From contig CAYULW010000002.1 in the NCBI GenBank assembly GCA_964445815.1, positions 372,001 to 436,000 on the forward strand: a stretch of DNA of 64,000 nt, read 5' to 3'. The stretch's first letter is position 1. Every line of letters starts with the position of its first letter. The position numbers were made by a program, and so were the translations under genes. The DNA is from CAYULW01 sp964445815. Its GTDB lineage: Bacteria; Bacteroidota; Bacteroidia; Flavobacteriales_E; Vicingaceae. The notes beneath the pieces are model-generated. The model did no database searches, had not been told where the DNA came from, and saw only the letters and a program-made list of their open reading frames with translations. Shown in pieces: positions 42,002-50,576 of this stretch.

Positions 42002-44116
42002 CTAATCTCTATATTTCTTTTTCTCTGCATAATGAATGTGATCAAATAGATTGATTTTATTGTAAAACTCTAATCCTAACTCACTCCATAACCAAGACTG
42101 TTGAGCATAGCTGGCATCCCATAAATCAATTGTATTTTGCTTCATTTTCTTTTCATAAGAATACCTCTTTTTTCGCCACTCTTTTTTCTTCTTTTCTTTT
42201 TCTTTGGTGCTTGGTTTATCGTATTTAAACACCGTACTTTTTTCAAAAACCTCTTTTCCATTGTCCGTCACTTTATATTTATAAGTCCACGATTTCTGGG
42301 AACCTAAGGTAATGATATCATCAAGTGTACTGGTATTGTCAATTAGTGTTGCTTTCGGAACAATCTGATCCATTCTTTCTTTAACAAAATGTTGTGCTTG
42401 ACTATCCAGCCAAGAAGAAAGTTTGAAACATTCAATGGCAGCGGCAATCATGCCCTTATGCCCCAAAGGGGTTCTTTCAGATTTTGATCTGATCTCTGTA
42501 TGGTATTTTAGATTTTCCAATGCATAAGCTGTGTATAAGCTAGCTACCATAGAGCCATATGTTGGAAAGTAAGGGATGAAGGCTAATTTTTCTCCTTCAA
42601 ATTGGGATTGACCCAAGATACTGTCTTCTGCTTTATCTAAAAGATATTTACAATAATCGTTAAAGTCTTTATTGTCTATTCTTCCTGAGTATTGAGAAGT
42701 TAAGATGAGATCAGCTTGTGCCTGATTGTCTGAAATTTTGTTTTTGATGTCATTTGCTTTCACTTCTGTAATGGCCGATTTAATCATTTTCTTGACCGCT
42801 TTCATCACTTTATCAACAGCTTTTTGTATCCGGTCTTCTTCCTTCCAGAAGATATCTACGGCCGCAGTTAAAACGGCCATACCAATATTGAGCTTGCCGG
42901 CATATTTAGTCATACTCTCAGTAAACTTGACCATCTTCATGGCGGCTAGAGTATATTTTTTAGCATTGGAGTTTTGCTCGATTACCGTTTTTTGACCACT
43001 GGCTTCATTAGGAAAAGGACTCTTAAAGTCTGTTTCATCATCAAAGCGAATGTTCTTTGTCTTCTCGTAATAAACTTCTACTTCAACGGCTGTATTTTTA
43101 ACTTCTGTCATTACTCCATTTCTATTTACCGTGGAAACCATTCCTTCCCCGGAATTCATTCTTTCATGGTTAACAGAAATGCTGTTCCCTTTTGTATCCA
43201 TTAATTTTATGGGCGAGTTTTCCCCCTCTGCATACCAAGCCAGCATATCCGCTTTAGCCACATAAACAGGAGGATCCAGCTTAATGTATACATCTCCAGA
43301 ATTATTTGTAAGATCAACACTTGCCTTTCCCTGAGCAACACGTTCAGCTTTTTCTTTAACAAAGAATTTTTCTTCGTTTGAGTTTTGAATGGCTTCTTCG
43401 AACGATGATCTGAAAATGTAGAAACTGCACTTTTTTGTCCCGCTGTATGATGTTTTTGGGATTTTGATGTAATTAATTTTTCCACTGTATGGAAATCTAT
43501 ACTTACTTAAGACAATTAAATGTCCATTCAATTTTTCTTGTTGACTTGAAATACTAAGTCGAGTGCTTATGTCTACAGAAAACCTGGATGGCCGACTAAT
43601 GACTTTAATGCCATAATTCCTTTTTGTGGCTGTCTTTCGTTTAAAGACTTTACTGCCTTCAACATACCAGCAAGACACACATTTATTCATGTCAATCTCA
43701 CTTTTAGGTAAGCCTGTATACCCTCTTTCTTTATCAACAGAATAGCCAATAACTCCTGTTTTATCTAGAAAAGCCAGATATTCTCCCGGTTCTGTAATCC
43801 AACCAAACTGAACGGAAGTTTCTCCTTTTTTACTAACACTAACTTTCTTCTTGTATGTTTTTTTGATTTCAAAATCATCATCATCGTTTCTGGTCATGAG
43901 GTAAAATTCAACTTCACCGCTTTTAACCGCATTAAAGTAAATGTACCTTACATCCGCTTTAACTGGGTGTAAATCTTTTAAGATGACGATCGGTTTTTCA
44001 TTAGCATAGCCCTTACTTCGATTAGAAGAGTCATCTCCCAGAACCACATTCTGAATATCCTTCAAAGCTTCTATCTCACCAGGTGAAGAGACGGATTTAA
44101 TGTTGACTGTTTGCAT
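42002..44116 (-). CDS. Unusual 704-aa protein, possible pore-forming-toxin-like helical domain
   Basis: Protein without signal peptide that I cannot place in a family. Residues 1-390 are beta-rich (repeated Ig or lectin-like pieces, with Cys-containing CVSCWYVEG near 147). Residues about 395-610 form a long helical bundle: MVKFTESMTKYAGKLNIGMAV, DKVMKAVKKMIKSAITEV, then a hydrophobic FIPYFPTYGSMVASLYTAYA followed by LENLKYH. This order resembles domain I of Cry-type delta-endotoxins, whose central helix has a YA-x-AA-x-LHL segment; this is a weak resemblance only. The C-terminus is strongly basic (KEKEKKKKEWRKKRY). It precedes the GNAT gene. Confidence 0.7.
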   Translation of the reverse strand: MQTVNIKSVSSPGEIEALKDIQNVVLGDDSSNRSKGYANEKPIVILKDLHPVKADVRYIYFNAVKSGEVEFYLMTRNDDDDFEIKKTYKKKVSVSKKGETSVQFGWITEPGEYLAFLDKTGVIGYSVDKERGYTGLPKSEIDMNKCVSCWYVEGSKVFKRKTATKRNYGIKVISRPSRFSVDISTRLSISSQQEKLNGHLIVLSKYRFPYSGKINYIKIPKTSYSGTKKCSFYIFRSSFEEAIQNSNEEKFFVKEKAERVAQGKASVDLTNNSGDVYIKLDPPVYVAKADMLAWYAEGENSPIKLMDTKGNSISVNHERMNSGEGMVSTVNRNGVMTEVKNTAVEVEVYYEKTKNIRFDDETDFKSPFPNEASGQKTVIEQNSNAKKYTLAAMKMVKFTESMTKYAGKLNIGMAVLTAAVDIFWKEEDRIQKAVDKVMKAVKKMIKSAITEVKANDIKNKISDNQAQADLILTSQYSGRIDNKDFNDYCKYLLDKAEDSILGQSQFEGEKLAFIPYFPTYGSMVASLYTAYALENLKYHTEIRSKSERTPLGHKGMIAAAIECFKLSSWLDSQAQHFVKERMDQIVPKATLIDNTSTLDDIITLGSQKSWTYKYKVTDNGKEVFEKSTVFKYDKPSTKEKEKKKKEWRKKRYSYEKKMKQNTIDLWDASYAQQSWLWSELGLEFYNKINLFDHIHYAEKKKYRD

Positions 44117-44225
44117 TTAAGTTTTTGAATTTATTTAGCAATGATTTACAAGGTCTCTAACTTAAGTATAAAGTTTAATACAGCAAAAGTTGAGGGTCTC
44201 CTTGAAAAAGGAGTTCTTTGTTACA

Positions 44226-45203
44226 ATGAGCATAAACATTGAGCATCTATGTAAAGAACTTTTTCGGGCAGACGCAGTAGAAAAGATTGAAACTATTCAG
44301 TCGCTATGGAGCGGTTACGGTAGCATCAGTCGTTGGTTGATAAAAGGCAAAAGTGTGAAGTCTGTGATTGTGAAGCACATTGATTTAAACGGGGCAAATT
44401 CTCACCCAAGAGGATGGAATACAAACCTTTCACATGAAAGAAAAGTAAAATCGTATCAGGTCGAGATGGAGTGGTATACCAATTATGCTCGAAAGACGAA
44501 TGCATTCTGTCGTATTCCACAATGCTATCACATGGCCTCTAACAATAATGAACAAGTTATTATATTGGAAGACTTGGATCGGGCAGGTTTTCCGATCAGG
44601 AGAAGTATATTGAATTTTGAAGAGACAAAACCTGTTATCAATTGGCTAGCTAACTTTCATGCGGTGTTCATGAATGAAACAACAAGTGGCCTTTGGGAAC
44701 AAGGAACATATTGGCATTTGGATACTCGCCCCGATGAGTATAAAGCCATGCCGGGTGGAACTCTAAAGCAAGCGGCTAAAGCAATTGATAAGCGCCTGTC
44801 TCAGTCTCATTTTCAAACTTTGCTTCATGGTGATGCTAAAGTGGCCAACTTCTGCTTTTCCGAAACTATGGATGCTGTAGCTGCTGTTGACTTTCAATAT
44901 ATTGGTAAAGGTTGTGGGATGAAAGATCTGGCTTATTTTGTTGGAAGTTGCATTGAACAGGAAGACCTGGCAAAGCATGAGGAGAAGATATTGGTTTATT
45001 ATTTTGAACAACTTAAACAAGCTTTAAAATTTTATCAAAAATCCATTGATTTTAATGCCCTTGAAAAAGAGGGGAGAGATCTATATCCATTTGCCTGGGC
45101 TGACTTTATTCGGTTTTTATATGGATGGATGCCGGAGCATCAGAAGATAAACACTTACAGTAGGTCGATGGTAAATAAAGCAGTGACTAGAATTAACTAT
45201 TAA
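44226..45203 (+). CDS. Aminoglycoside/ecdysteroid-kinase-like phosphotransferase
   Basis: 325-aa kinase-fold protein from the ATG at 44226, preceded by AAAAAGGAG (44203-44211), a reasonable ribosome site; an upstream GTG frame extension adds 12 residues with no support. The kinase catalytic loop is TLLHGDAKVANFCFS (about 200-214), with AAVDFQYIGKGCGMKDLAYFVG (about 219-240) as the DFG-like metal-binding region, as in EcKinase/DUF1679-type proteins. It should phosphorylate a small alcohol-containing molecule. Antibiotic resistance is not implied by sequence alone. Confidence 0.88.
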   Translation: MSINIEHLCKELFRADAVEKIETIQSLWSGYGSISRWLIKGKSVKSVIVKHIDLNGANSHPRGWNTNLSHERKVKSYQVEMEWYTNYARKTNAFCRIPQCYHMASNNNEQVIILEDLDRAGFPIRRSILNFEETKPVINWLANFHAVFMNETTSGLWEQGTYWHLDTRPDEYKAMPGGTLKQAAKAIDKRLSQSHFQTLLHGDAKVANFCFSETMDAVAAVDFQYIGKGCGMKDLAYFVGSCIEQEDLAKHEEKILVYYFEQLKQALKFYQKSIDFNALEKEGRDLYPFAWADFIRFLYGWMPEHQKINTYSRSMVNKAVTRINY

Positions 45204-45210
45204 TCTATAT

Positions 45211-46683
45211 CTACTTTATTTTCAAATTCAAAGCTTCAATCAACTTGTCAGAAGGAATCGCAAAACCGATCCCTTCGATTCCGGTATCTACAATTTTTCT
45301 TTGAATAACGCCAAGTATTTCACCTTTGTCATTCAGCAAAGGACCACCGCTATTCCCAGGGCTTACCGCCATATCAAGTTGAAGGTAGATGTGACCTTCT
45401 TTTTCTCTTTTGCCGCTAAGAATGCCTTTAGAAATACTTTGTCCCAAATCAATGTCATAGGGTGTGCCAATCGTTAATACATCAGTACCTAAGCCATAAT
45501 TATTGCCGGAATAGAGTGGTAGTGCCTTATACCCATTGCCGGGTATTTTAACAATAGCAACATCATTAAACTCATCAAACTGTTCTATACTGGCCGGAAG
45601 AACAAGGCCATTGGCAAACTTAATTTCTATTTTATTTACACCCTCAACCACATGATAAGCCGTTAATATCAACCCGTCTTCGCTAATTACTGCGCCACTT
45701 CCATGTCCTCCATCGGTTACAATGGTCACACAGGCATCTTTTACACCTTTGATCAACTCACTTTTGTCCGTAAATTTTGGTAGTTCGATTTTATCCAAGA
45801 GAGTAACAACCTTCTTTTTCTCTTCATCTTCTTGTTCCGGAACATAGGATGATTCCCCTGATTCAAGTAATTTAATAAACTCTTCACTTTTAAGAAACTT
45901 GACCAAGGCCAAATTGAAAACATCCTCTATATAGGTTAATTGCTGATATCTGCTTTGCCTGAAGTGCGTTTCCGCCTCATTGCTTAATGCCAGAACAACT
46001 TTACTGTTTCTTTGATCCAATACTTGCCACTTAAATCCAAGTTGAGTGTGTCCTATTGTTTTACCATCGCTATAATCTTCTTCTTCCGTTTCTTTATAAT
46101 TGATATTAAATTCTTCAATCTCAGCTCCAATAATAAAGCGAGGTAATTGTCTTTTTCTACTCGAGTTCTCTGAGAATAACTGTGAACTCTCAGTTACTAA
46201 TGTGTTAAAGCCCATATTAGTGGCAACATCATAAAATGACTCTTCAAAACTTTCGTCACCCACTTTAATGCTTCCTGACCATGTAATGGATTCTGAAGCT
46301 CTTTTCAAAAACTTTTTTTCACCAATGACTTTTCCATCTTTAATATCAGCTCTTACTTTATCAAAAGCGATCAAAGGTGTAGATTTTAAATCAAGAACAG
46401 GGTACTTTATGTCTAGGATAACTCGATCATAGCGGTCAAAATCAGTAGGTTTTTCTGAGATAAGAACTTCTTTCTTTTTATATCCGTTTTTTTCTACAGA
46501 AAAGGTAATATGTCCATCTTTTTTCTCTCTCCAATAGTACTTTACTTTGCATGGTGTGAAACATTTTTTTTCTCCATTCATCATCACCTCTGCTGAATCC
46601 GGCATGGATACAAAAGTATAGGTAAACTGTGCGTTAGAACTCAAAGCACAGAAAAGGAAACCTAAAATTATTGTGTATTTCAT
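45211..46683 (-). CDS. PEGA-domain trypsin-like serine protease
   Basis: 490-aa secreted protease from the ATG at 46681-46683 (MKYTIILGFLFCALSSNAQ). A PEGA domain follows the signal (about 22-90: FVSMPDSAEVMMNGEKKCFTPCKVKYYWREKK), then an unknown middle domain. The C-terminal 170 residues are an HtrA-type trypsin fold with the triad His (LTAYHVVEG), Asp (FNDVAIVKI) and Ser (VSPGNSGGPLLN). No PDZ domain follows. It is second in an operon after an outer-membrane protein gene (7 bases apart), suggesting that it processes or monitors envelope proteins. Confidence 0.92.
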   Translation of the reverse strand: MKYTIILGFLFCALSSNAQFTYTFVSMPDSAEVMMNGEKKCFTPCKVKYYWREKKDGHITFSVEKNGYKKKEVLISEKPTDFDRYDRVILDIKYPVLDLKSTPLIAFDKVRADIKDGKVIGEKKFLKRASESITWSGSIKVGDESFEESFYDVATNMGFNTLVTESSQLFSENSSRKRQLPRFIIGAEIEEFNINYKETEEEDYSDGKTIGHTQLGFKWQVLDQRNSKVVLALSNEAETHFRQSRYQQLTYIEDVFNLALVKFLKSEEFIKLLESGESSYVPEQEDEEKKKVVTLLDKIELPKFTDKSELIKGVKDACVTIVTDGGHGSGAVISEDGLILTAYHVVEGVNKIEIKFANGLVLPASIEQFDEFNDVAIVKIPGNGYKALPLYSGNNYGLGTDVLTIGTPYDIDLGQSISKGILSGKREKEGHIYLQLDMAVSPGNSGGPLLNDKGEILGVIQRKIVDTGIEGIGFAIPSDKLIEALNLKIK

Positions 46684-46690
46684 GATTAAA

Positions 46691-47458
46691 TTAAAATGAA
46701 TATCCAAAGCCCATTGAAAATTCTAAAACCAATGCTTTATCTTTCATCTGACTTGGCACGGGAATGTTAACCAAATTACCGGAGCCTGAAGAATAGTTAT
46801 TGGCACTAATATTAGCAATGGTTCTTTCTGACCCGCTTACACTTAGAAAGTCAGCCGCGCCCATGTATTTAAAATAAAAATGATCTCCAATCTTAGGCAT
46901 GTAGCCAATAGCAAATCCAGGTCCACTGGCAATAGCTTTATAAGCATAACTGTAACTCATGTCGGGTAATGAGGTGCCTTGACGTTGATAATTTAAGGTT
47001 TCATTATAATTCTCAATCGAATAGCGTAGATCTAAAAAGTAATTTGTTTCCACATCAAAATAGATTCGCATGAAGAAGGTCATGGATGAACTCAATTCAA
47101 CATCGTATTCAAATCGACCTTCAGCCAGGTTAGGTTCATCAATAGCATCTAATCCGCCGCCGCTCACATACTCGCCTTGCTGATCAAAAGAGTACTCATA
47201 GCGAAAACCTTTAATAACTGGTATTCTAAAACTAGCCCCAACAGCCAAATTTCTTATTGGTCGATGTATCAGATCTAAATTGACAACCATATTATTGATT
47301 CTTGCTATATCGGCCTCACTACCTATGCTCGATTTATTGTCAAACTTTACATTGTGATAGGAAAGGCGAAGTCCACCATAAGTAAATTGAGCGCTTGCAT
47401 TATTCAGGTATAAAACCCCAATGAAAGCCGTAAAAATAATTTTCAGATGATTAAGCAT
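46691..47458 (-). CDS. Outer-membrane beta-barrel protein
   Basis: 255-aa protein with signal peptide (MLNHLKIIFTAFIGVLYLNNASAQ) and barrel-type strands (FTYGGLRLSYHNVKF, NLAVGASFRIPV, MTFFMRIYFDVET, GPGFAIGYMP, LEFSMGFGYSF); it ends with a terminal Phe. No family named. Cotranscribed with the PEGA protease. Confidence 0.8.
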   Translation of the reverse strand: MLNHLKIIFTAFIGVLYLNNASAQFTYGGLRLSYHNVKFDNKSSIGSEADIARINNMVVNLDLIHRPIRNLAVGASFRIPVIKGFRYEYSFDQQGEYVSGGGLDAIDEPNLAEGRFEYDVELSSSMTFFMRIYFDVETNYFLDLRYSIENYNETLNYQRQGTSLPDMSYSYAYKAIASGPGFAIGYMPKIGDHFYFKYMGAADFLSVSGSERTIANISANNYSSGSGNLVNIPVPSQMKDKALVLEFSMGFGYSF

Positions 47459-47587
47459 AAATTTAGATAGGCAGCGAAATTAAATATTAAGAAGTACAAT
47501 ACAGACAAACATTATTTGTCAATTTATGGAAATGATGGTTAATTTTTGAAAAACTCAAGCTAGCATCCTTTTTAATCCACTTTTTAA

Positions 47588-48184
47588 CTAATGCCCTTCA
47601 TACTTAACTCCGGCTTCAATCTTAATCGATAGAAAGTTTTCTTTAGGAGGAATTGGGCAAGAGTAGTTGTGATTGTATGCACAGAGTGGATTATAAGCCT
47701 GATTAAAATCAATCATCAACTGATCATTTTCAGGGATTAGGAGGTCAATAAAACGTCCCCCTCCATAGGTTTCGTTTCCATTGGTCTCATCGGTAAAAGG
47801 GAGAAACAAGTGATTCTTATAAGCTTCCATTTCTCTCGTCTTATGTCCCTGATAGATGTTTAATACAAACTCCTTCCCATTAATGCTAAAGTATGCTTCT
47901 CCATATTTCTCATAAACGGGTAAGCGGTCGGTAGTTGTCTGCATTTCAAAAGGTTCACTGTTAGGTGTGCGTTTAAATTGAGCCAATACAATAAATGTGG
48001 AATCTATTGGGTAAAAGGGTAGCCCTTCAAATTTGGCCCAATCTTCCATCAGCAAAGGCGTTTTGCTTGAGTCTGCATACTCCTTGTTTAGTTCATCTTG
48101 AAATTCTTGGGCAGTTTTTGGCTGGGCCATACCCAATTGAAAGATGAAATAAAAGAAAAATAAAAGGGGAGTTCTTTTGTTCAT
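47588..48184 (-). CDS. DUF1684-family protein
   Basis: 198-aa secreted protein from the ATG at 48182-48184 (MNKRTPLLFFFYFIFQLGMAQ). It has the DUF1684 pattern: FQDELNKEYADSSKTPLLMEDWAKFEGLPFYPID near the N-terminus, then the C-terminal GGGRFIDLLIPENDQLMIDFNQAYNPLCAYNHNYSCPIPPKEN, where the NPxCxY motif with PxP is a strong marker. Function of the family is unknown. It diverges from the HU gene. Confidence 0.93.
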   Translation of the reverse strand: MNKRTPLLFFFYFIFQLGMAQPKTAQEFQDELNKEYADSSKTPLLMEDWAKFEGLPFYPIDSTFIVLAQFKRTPNSEPFEMQTTTDRLPVYEKYGEAYFSINGKEFVLNIYQGHKTREMEAYKNHLFLPFTDETNGNETYGGGRFIDLLIPENDQLMIDFNQAYNPLCAYNHNYSCPIPPKENFLSIKIEAGVKYEGH

Positions 48185-48283
48185 GAGAGCTTGTTTAGCC
48201 TCCAAAGATATTAATGAGGGCAATAATCTAATGAAAATCAAAGTTAAAACTCTATATATCTTTTACCAATTAAACCTCAGATC

Positions 48284-48661
48284 ATGATCAGGTATAAAAT
48301 CATTAGTCGCCCCAATCCTCAAAATCGGACAATTGAGAAGTTCTATTTATCACCTGTTTACTCCGGTGCAATTGAGTTGGAAGAATTGTCTAAACTGATG
48401 AGTGATGGCAGTACAGTAAGAGAAGCTGATATCTATGCCGTTTTAATTGGAATGGCCAATGCGGTCAGTCAACAACTTGCGCAAGGTAAAATTGTCAGAC
48501 TAGGCAAGCTGGGGACTTTTCGTGTGGGGTTTAATTCTAAAGGCAGCGATTTGATAACAGAGGCTAAACCTGCCTTGATCAGATACAGTAAAATTCGCTA
48601 CTATCCGGCTAAAGGGCTTCAGGAGATGCTTAAACAACTCGTTTTTAGAAAATACGGTTGA
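48284..48661 (+). CDS. HU-family DNA-binding protein (Bacteroidota type)
   Basis: 125-aa nucleoid-associated protein with the HU/IHF fold and an N-terminal strand extension typical of Bacteroidota: SDGSTVREADIYAVLIGMANAVSQQLAQGKIVRLGKLGTFRVGF, followed by the beta arm. Binds DNA non-specifically or at bends. Single gene with its own terminator downstream. Confidence 0.93.
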   Translation: MIRYKIISRPNPQNRTIEKFYLSPVYSGAIELEELSKLMSDGSTVREADIYAVLIGMANAVSQQLAQGKIVRLGKLGTFRVGFNSKGSDLITEAKPALIRYSKIRYYPAKGLQEMLKQLVFRKYG

Positions 48662-48686
48662 TCTTAATGTTTCATTTCAAATTCTT

Positions 48687-48716
48687 AATCCCCTGAACTT
48701 ATCCAGGGGATTTTTT
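48687..48716 (+). terminator. Rho-independent terminator after the HU gene
   Basis: Stem AATCCCCTG / CAGGGGATT with loop AACTTATC, followed by a run of T. It ends transcription of the HU gene 26 bases after its stop. Confidence 0.9.
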
Positions 48717-48737
48717 GTACTGCATTAATACATATCC

Positions 48738-48793
48738 GACACGTGTTCGTTAAACATTCAAGACGTGTTGATTGTGCATTCATCACGTGATAA
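48738..48793. promoter_or_regulatory. Three phased ACGTG elements, cluster 1
   Basis: Quasi-palindromes GACACGTGTTCG, AAGACGTGTTGA and ATCACGTGATAA have centres at 48742.5, 48764.5 and 48786.5, exactly 22 bp apart. They share the consensus AASACGTGWTRA with cluster 2 at 59524-59600. The cluster lies about 190 bases before the MarR start codon and after the HU terminator; this gene-free stretch (48662-48980) also holds the MarR operator. Confidence 0.7.
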
Positions 48794-48945
48794 ACTTTAT
48801 TTTTCTTTGAGTAAAGGCATAATTATATGCTGAGAGTTAATAATTATGTTGGTCAATGTGAAGAGGCTTCAGCTTTTATATTTCCATTGTAGACTTTTTT
48901 TGTACAAAGGTTTTCTTTGTTAAAACTTTATTTTTTTACACAAAA

Positions 48946-48963
48946 TAGTTGCATGTGCAACTA
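48946..48963. promoter_or_regulatory. Probable MarR operator palindrome
   Basis: TAGTTGCATGTGCAACTA is a perfect 18-bp palindrome (8-bp arms with a central TG treated as spacer). It lies 17 bases before the MarR start codon, directly upstream of TACTTTCG, and would cover the -33 region. This is the expected site for autorepression of the efflux operon. Confidence 0.8.
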
Positions 48964-48968
48964 AATGG

Positions 48969-48976
48969 TACTTTCG
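48969..48976 (+). promoter_or_regulatory. -7-like promoter element TACTTTCG of the RND operon
   Basis: Close to TAnnTTTG and 4 bases from the GTG at 48981, with TTG at 48949-48951 (inside the operator) 17 bases upstream as a possible -33 element. It implies a transcript that starts at, or very near, the start codon. Confidence 0.45.
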
Positions 48977-48980
48977 CAGT

Positions 48981-49460
48981 GTGAAAGAATCATTTGTAAA
49001 GATAAGGGAAGGTAAAATTGTTCCCAAAGTGGGGAAGACGGCGAAGTACATCAGTGCTTTTATTCGAGCCATGTTAGAAGAGCACAAGTTGCCACTCAGT
49101 AAGGAGCAGTTTATTGTGTTACACCATCTGGAGGAAGAGGATAAACCTCAGTCCTTTTTAGCTATGATCACAGAGCGTGATAAAGGTTCATTAACCCGCT
49201 TGGTTCAATCCCTAGAAAAAAAGAAACTCGTGGTGCGTAAAGTTTGTCCTAACGATAGTCGCGTAAACCGTGTTTCATTGACTCAGGAAGGAAGAACTAT
49301 TCTTGAACAATCCAAGCCCATCTTTAAGCAAGTGTTTGACTTAGTGGAAAAAGGCATTACAGAAGAAGAAAAAGAAACTGTACGTCGTGTTTTGCTTCAA
49401 TTGAGAGAAAATGCTGTCGCTGAAATGGAAAAACTAGAAAATCGTAAAGAAACGCCATGA
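48981..49460 (+). CDS. MarR-family transcriptional regulator
   Basis: 159-aa winged-helix repressor, GTG start at 48981. Helix-turn-helix region PQSFLAMITERDKGSLTRLVQSLEKKKLVVRKVCPNDSRVNRVSLTQEG (about 53-101), including the DxRxxR-like wing (NDSRVNRV). First gene of an operon with the three components of an RND efflux pump; its stop overlaps the adaptor ATG by 4 bases. A perfect palindrome overlaps the promoter, so autorepression relieved by a pump substrate is likely. Confidence 0.95.
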   Translation: MKESFVKIREGKIVPKVGKTAKYISAFIRAMLEEHKLPLSKEQFIVLHHLEEEDKPQSFLAMITERDKGSLTRLVQSLEKKKLVVRKVCPNDSRVNRVSLTQEGRTILEQSKPIFKQVFDLVEKGITEEEKETVRRVLLQLRENAVAEMEKLENRKETP

Positions 49461-50575
49461 AAAAAAGACAAATCATCATCATTCTCATCGCCATAGCCAT
49501 TGTTGTTATTGCTCGATTGATTTCCAGCTTTCTTGCTACGCCGAAGGAGAAAAAGGCAGCTCAGCCCAAAAGCAATGTGTCTACTGTGTTTACAGCAAAG
49601 GTGCAGAACGACTCCATACCTATTTATGTGAGTTCTACAGGCGTTTTAAAGGCAGTTAGACGATTAGAGCTATACAGCGAAGTGCAGGGTGTAATGGAAG
49701 ATGATCAAGGTCGATTTAAAGCCGGAAATGCTTTTCAAAAAGGAGAACCCTTAATCAGTATTCGTTCTCAAGATCAAAGAGCTCAATTGTATGCACAGCG
49801 CAGTGCTTTTCAAAGTGCTTTAACGTCTATTATGCCCGATTTAAAAATTGACTATCCCAATGAATTTCATACTTGGGATGCCTATTTAAAAGAATACGAT
49901 ACGGAACAAGCAGTAAGACAATTGCCCGAAGTAAAGAATGAAAAGCTTAAAACATTCTTGATCGGGAGAAACATCTACAACAGCTACCACACGGTTCGAA
50001 ACTTGGAAATCATCAACGAAAAGTACAAAATAAAGGCACCTTATAATGGGGTCTTGATTTCTTCGGAAGTAGATCCGGGAACTGTTATTCGAAACGGACA
50101 ATTATTAGGGGTGTTCATTCAGCCTGAGCTTTATGAAATGGAAGCGTCTATCGATGCTAAAACGGCCAACTACTTGTCTTTAGGTCAGAAAGTGGAATTG
50201 CTTCAAGAAGGCACTTCAAATACCTATACCGGTAAAATAGCTCGCTTGGTAAAAGCCATCGATGAAAATAGTCAGCTCAGTACCTTCTTTGTAGAAGTAA
50301 AAGATGCTCAATTGAAAGAAGGCATGTTCTTAAAGGCCAAGGTGAAAGCACAACGCATTCCCAACTCCTTTGAAATTAAACGTTCCGCTCTGATCGATAA
50401 TCAAGAAGTGTATGTGGTGCAGGCAGATACTTTAGCAATTCAACCAATTGAACTGAAACACTTAAGTCAAAACACAGCCATTGTCAGTGGCTTAAAGAAT
50501 GGAGAAGAAGTACTCACCAAAGTGCCTCCTTCTGCATTTCCGGGCATGAAAGTCGCCATATACAAGCAACAATAA
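49457..50575 (+). CDS. RND efflux periplasmic adaptor (HlyD/MFP family)
   Basis: 372-aa membrane-fusion protein linking the inner-membrane pump to the outer-membrane channel. N-terminal membrane anchor (about 5-22), lipoyl-like halves (LELYSEVQGVM near 75; KAPYNGVLISSEVDPGTVIRNGQLLGVF near 195-222), a shortened hairpin between them, and a beta-barrel domain (YLSLGQKVELLQEG). Overlaps marR by 4 bases; the permease gene begins 1 base after its stop. Confidence 0.94.
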   Translation: MKKRQIIIILIAIAIVVIARLISSFLATPKEKKAAQPKSNVSTVFTAKVQNDSIPIYVSSTGVLKAVRRLELYSEVQGVMEDDQGRFKAGNAFQKGEPLISIRSQDQRAQLYAQRSAFQSALTSIMPDLKIDYPNEFHTWDAYLKEYDTEQAVRQLPEVKNEKLKTFLIGRNIYNSYHTVRNLEIINEKYKIKAPYNGVLISSEVDPGTVIRNGQLLGVFIQPELYEMEASIDAKTANYLSLGQKVELLQEGTSNTYTGKIARLVKAIDENSQLSTFFVEVKDAQLKEGMFLKAKVKAQRIPNSFEIKRSALIDNQEVYVVQADTLAIQPIELKHLSQNTAIVSGLKNGEEVLTKVPPSAFPGMKVAIYKQQ

Positions 50576-50576
50576 G

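Noticed and set aside
48738..48793. ParB parS sites, because of the CACGTG centres
   Set aside because: The usual parS flanks are TTTCACGTGAAA; here the flanks are AACACGTGTTAA-like, half of the sites have GACGTG, and the tight 22-bp phase is not known for chromosomal parS. No parA/parB is nearby.
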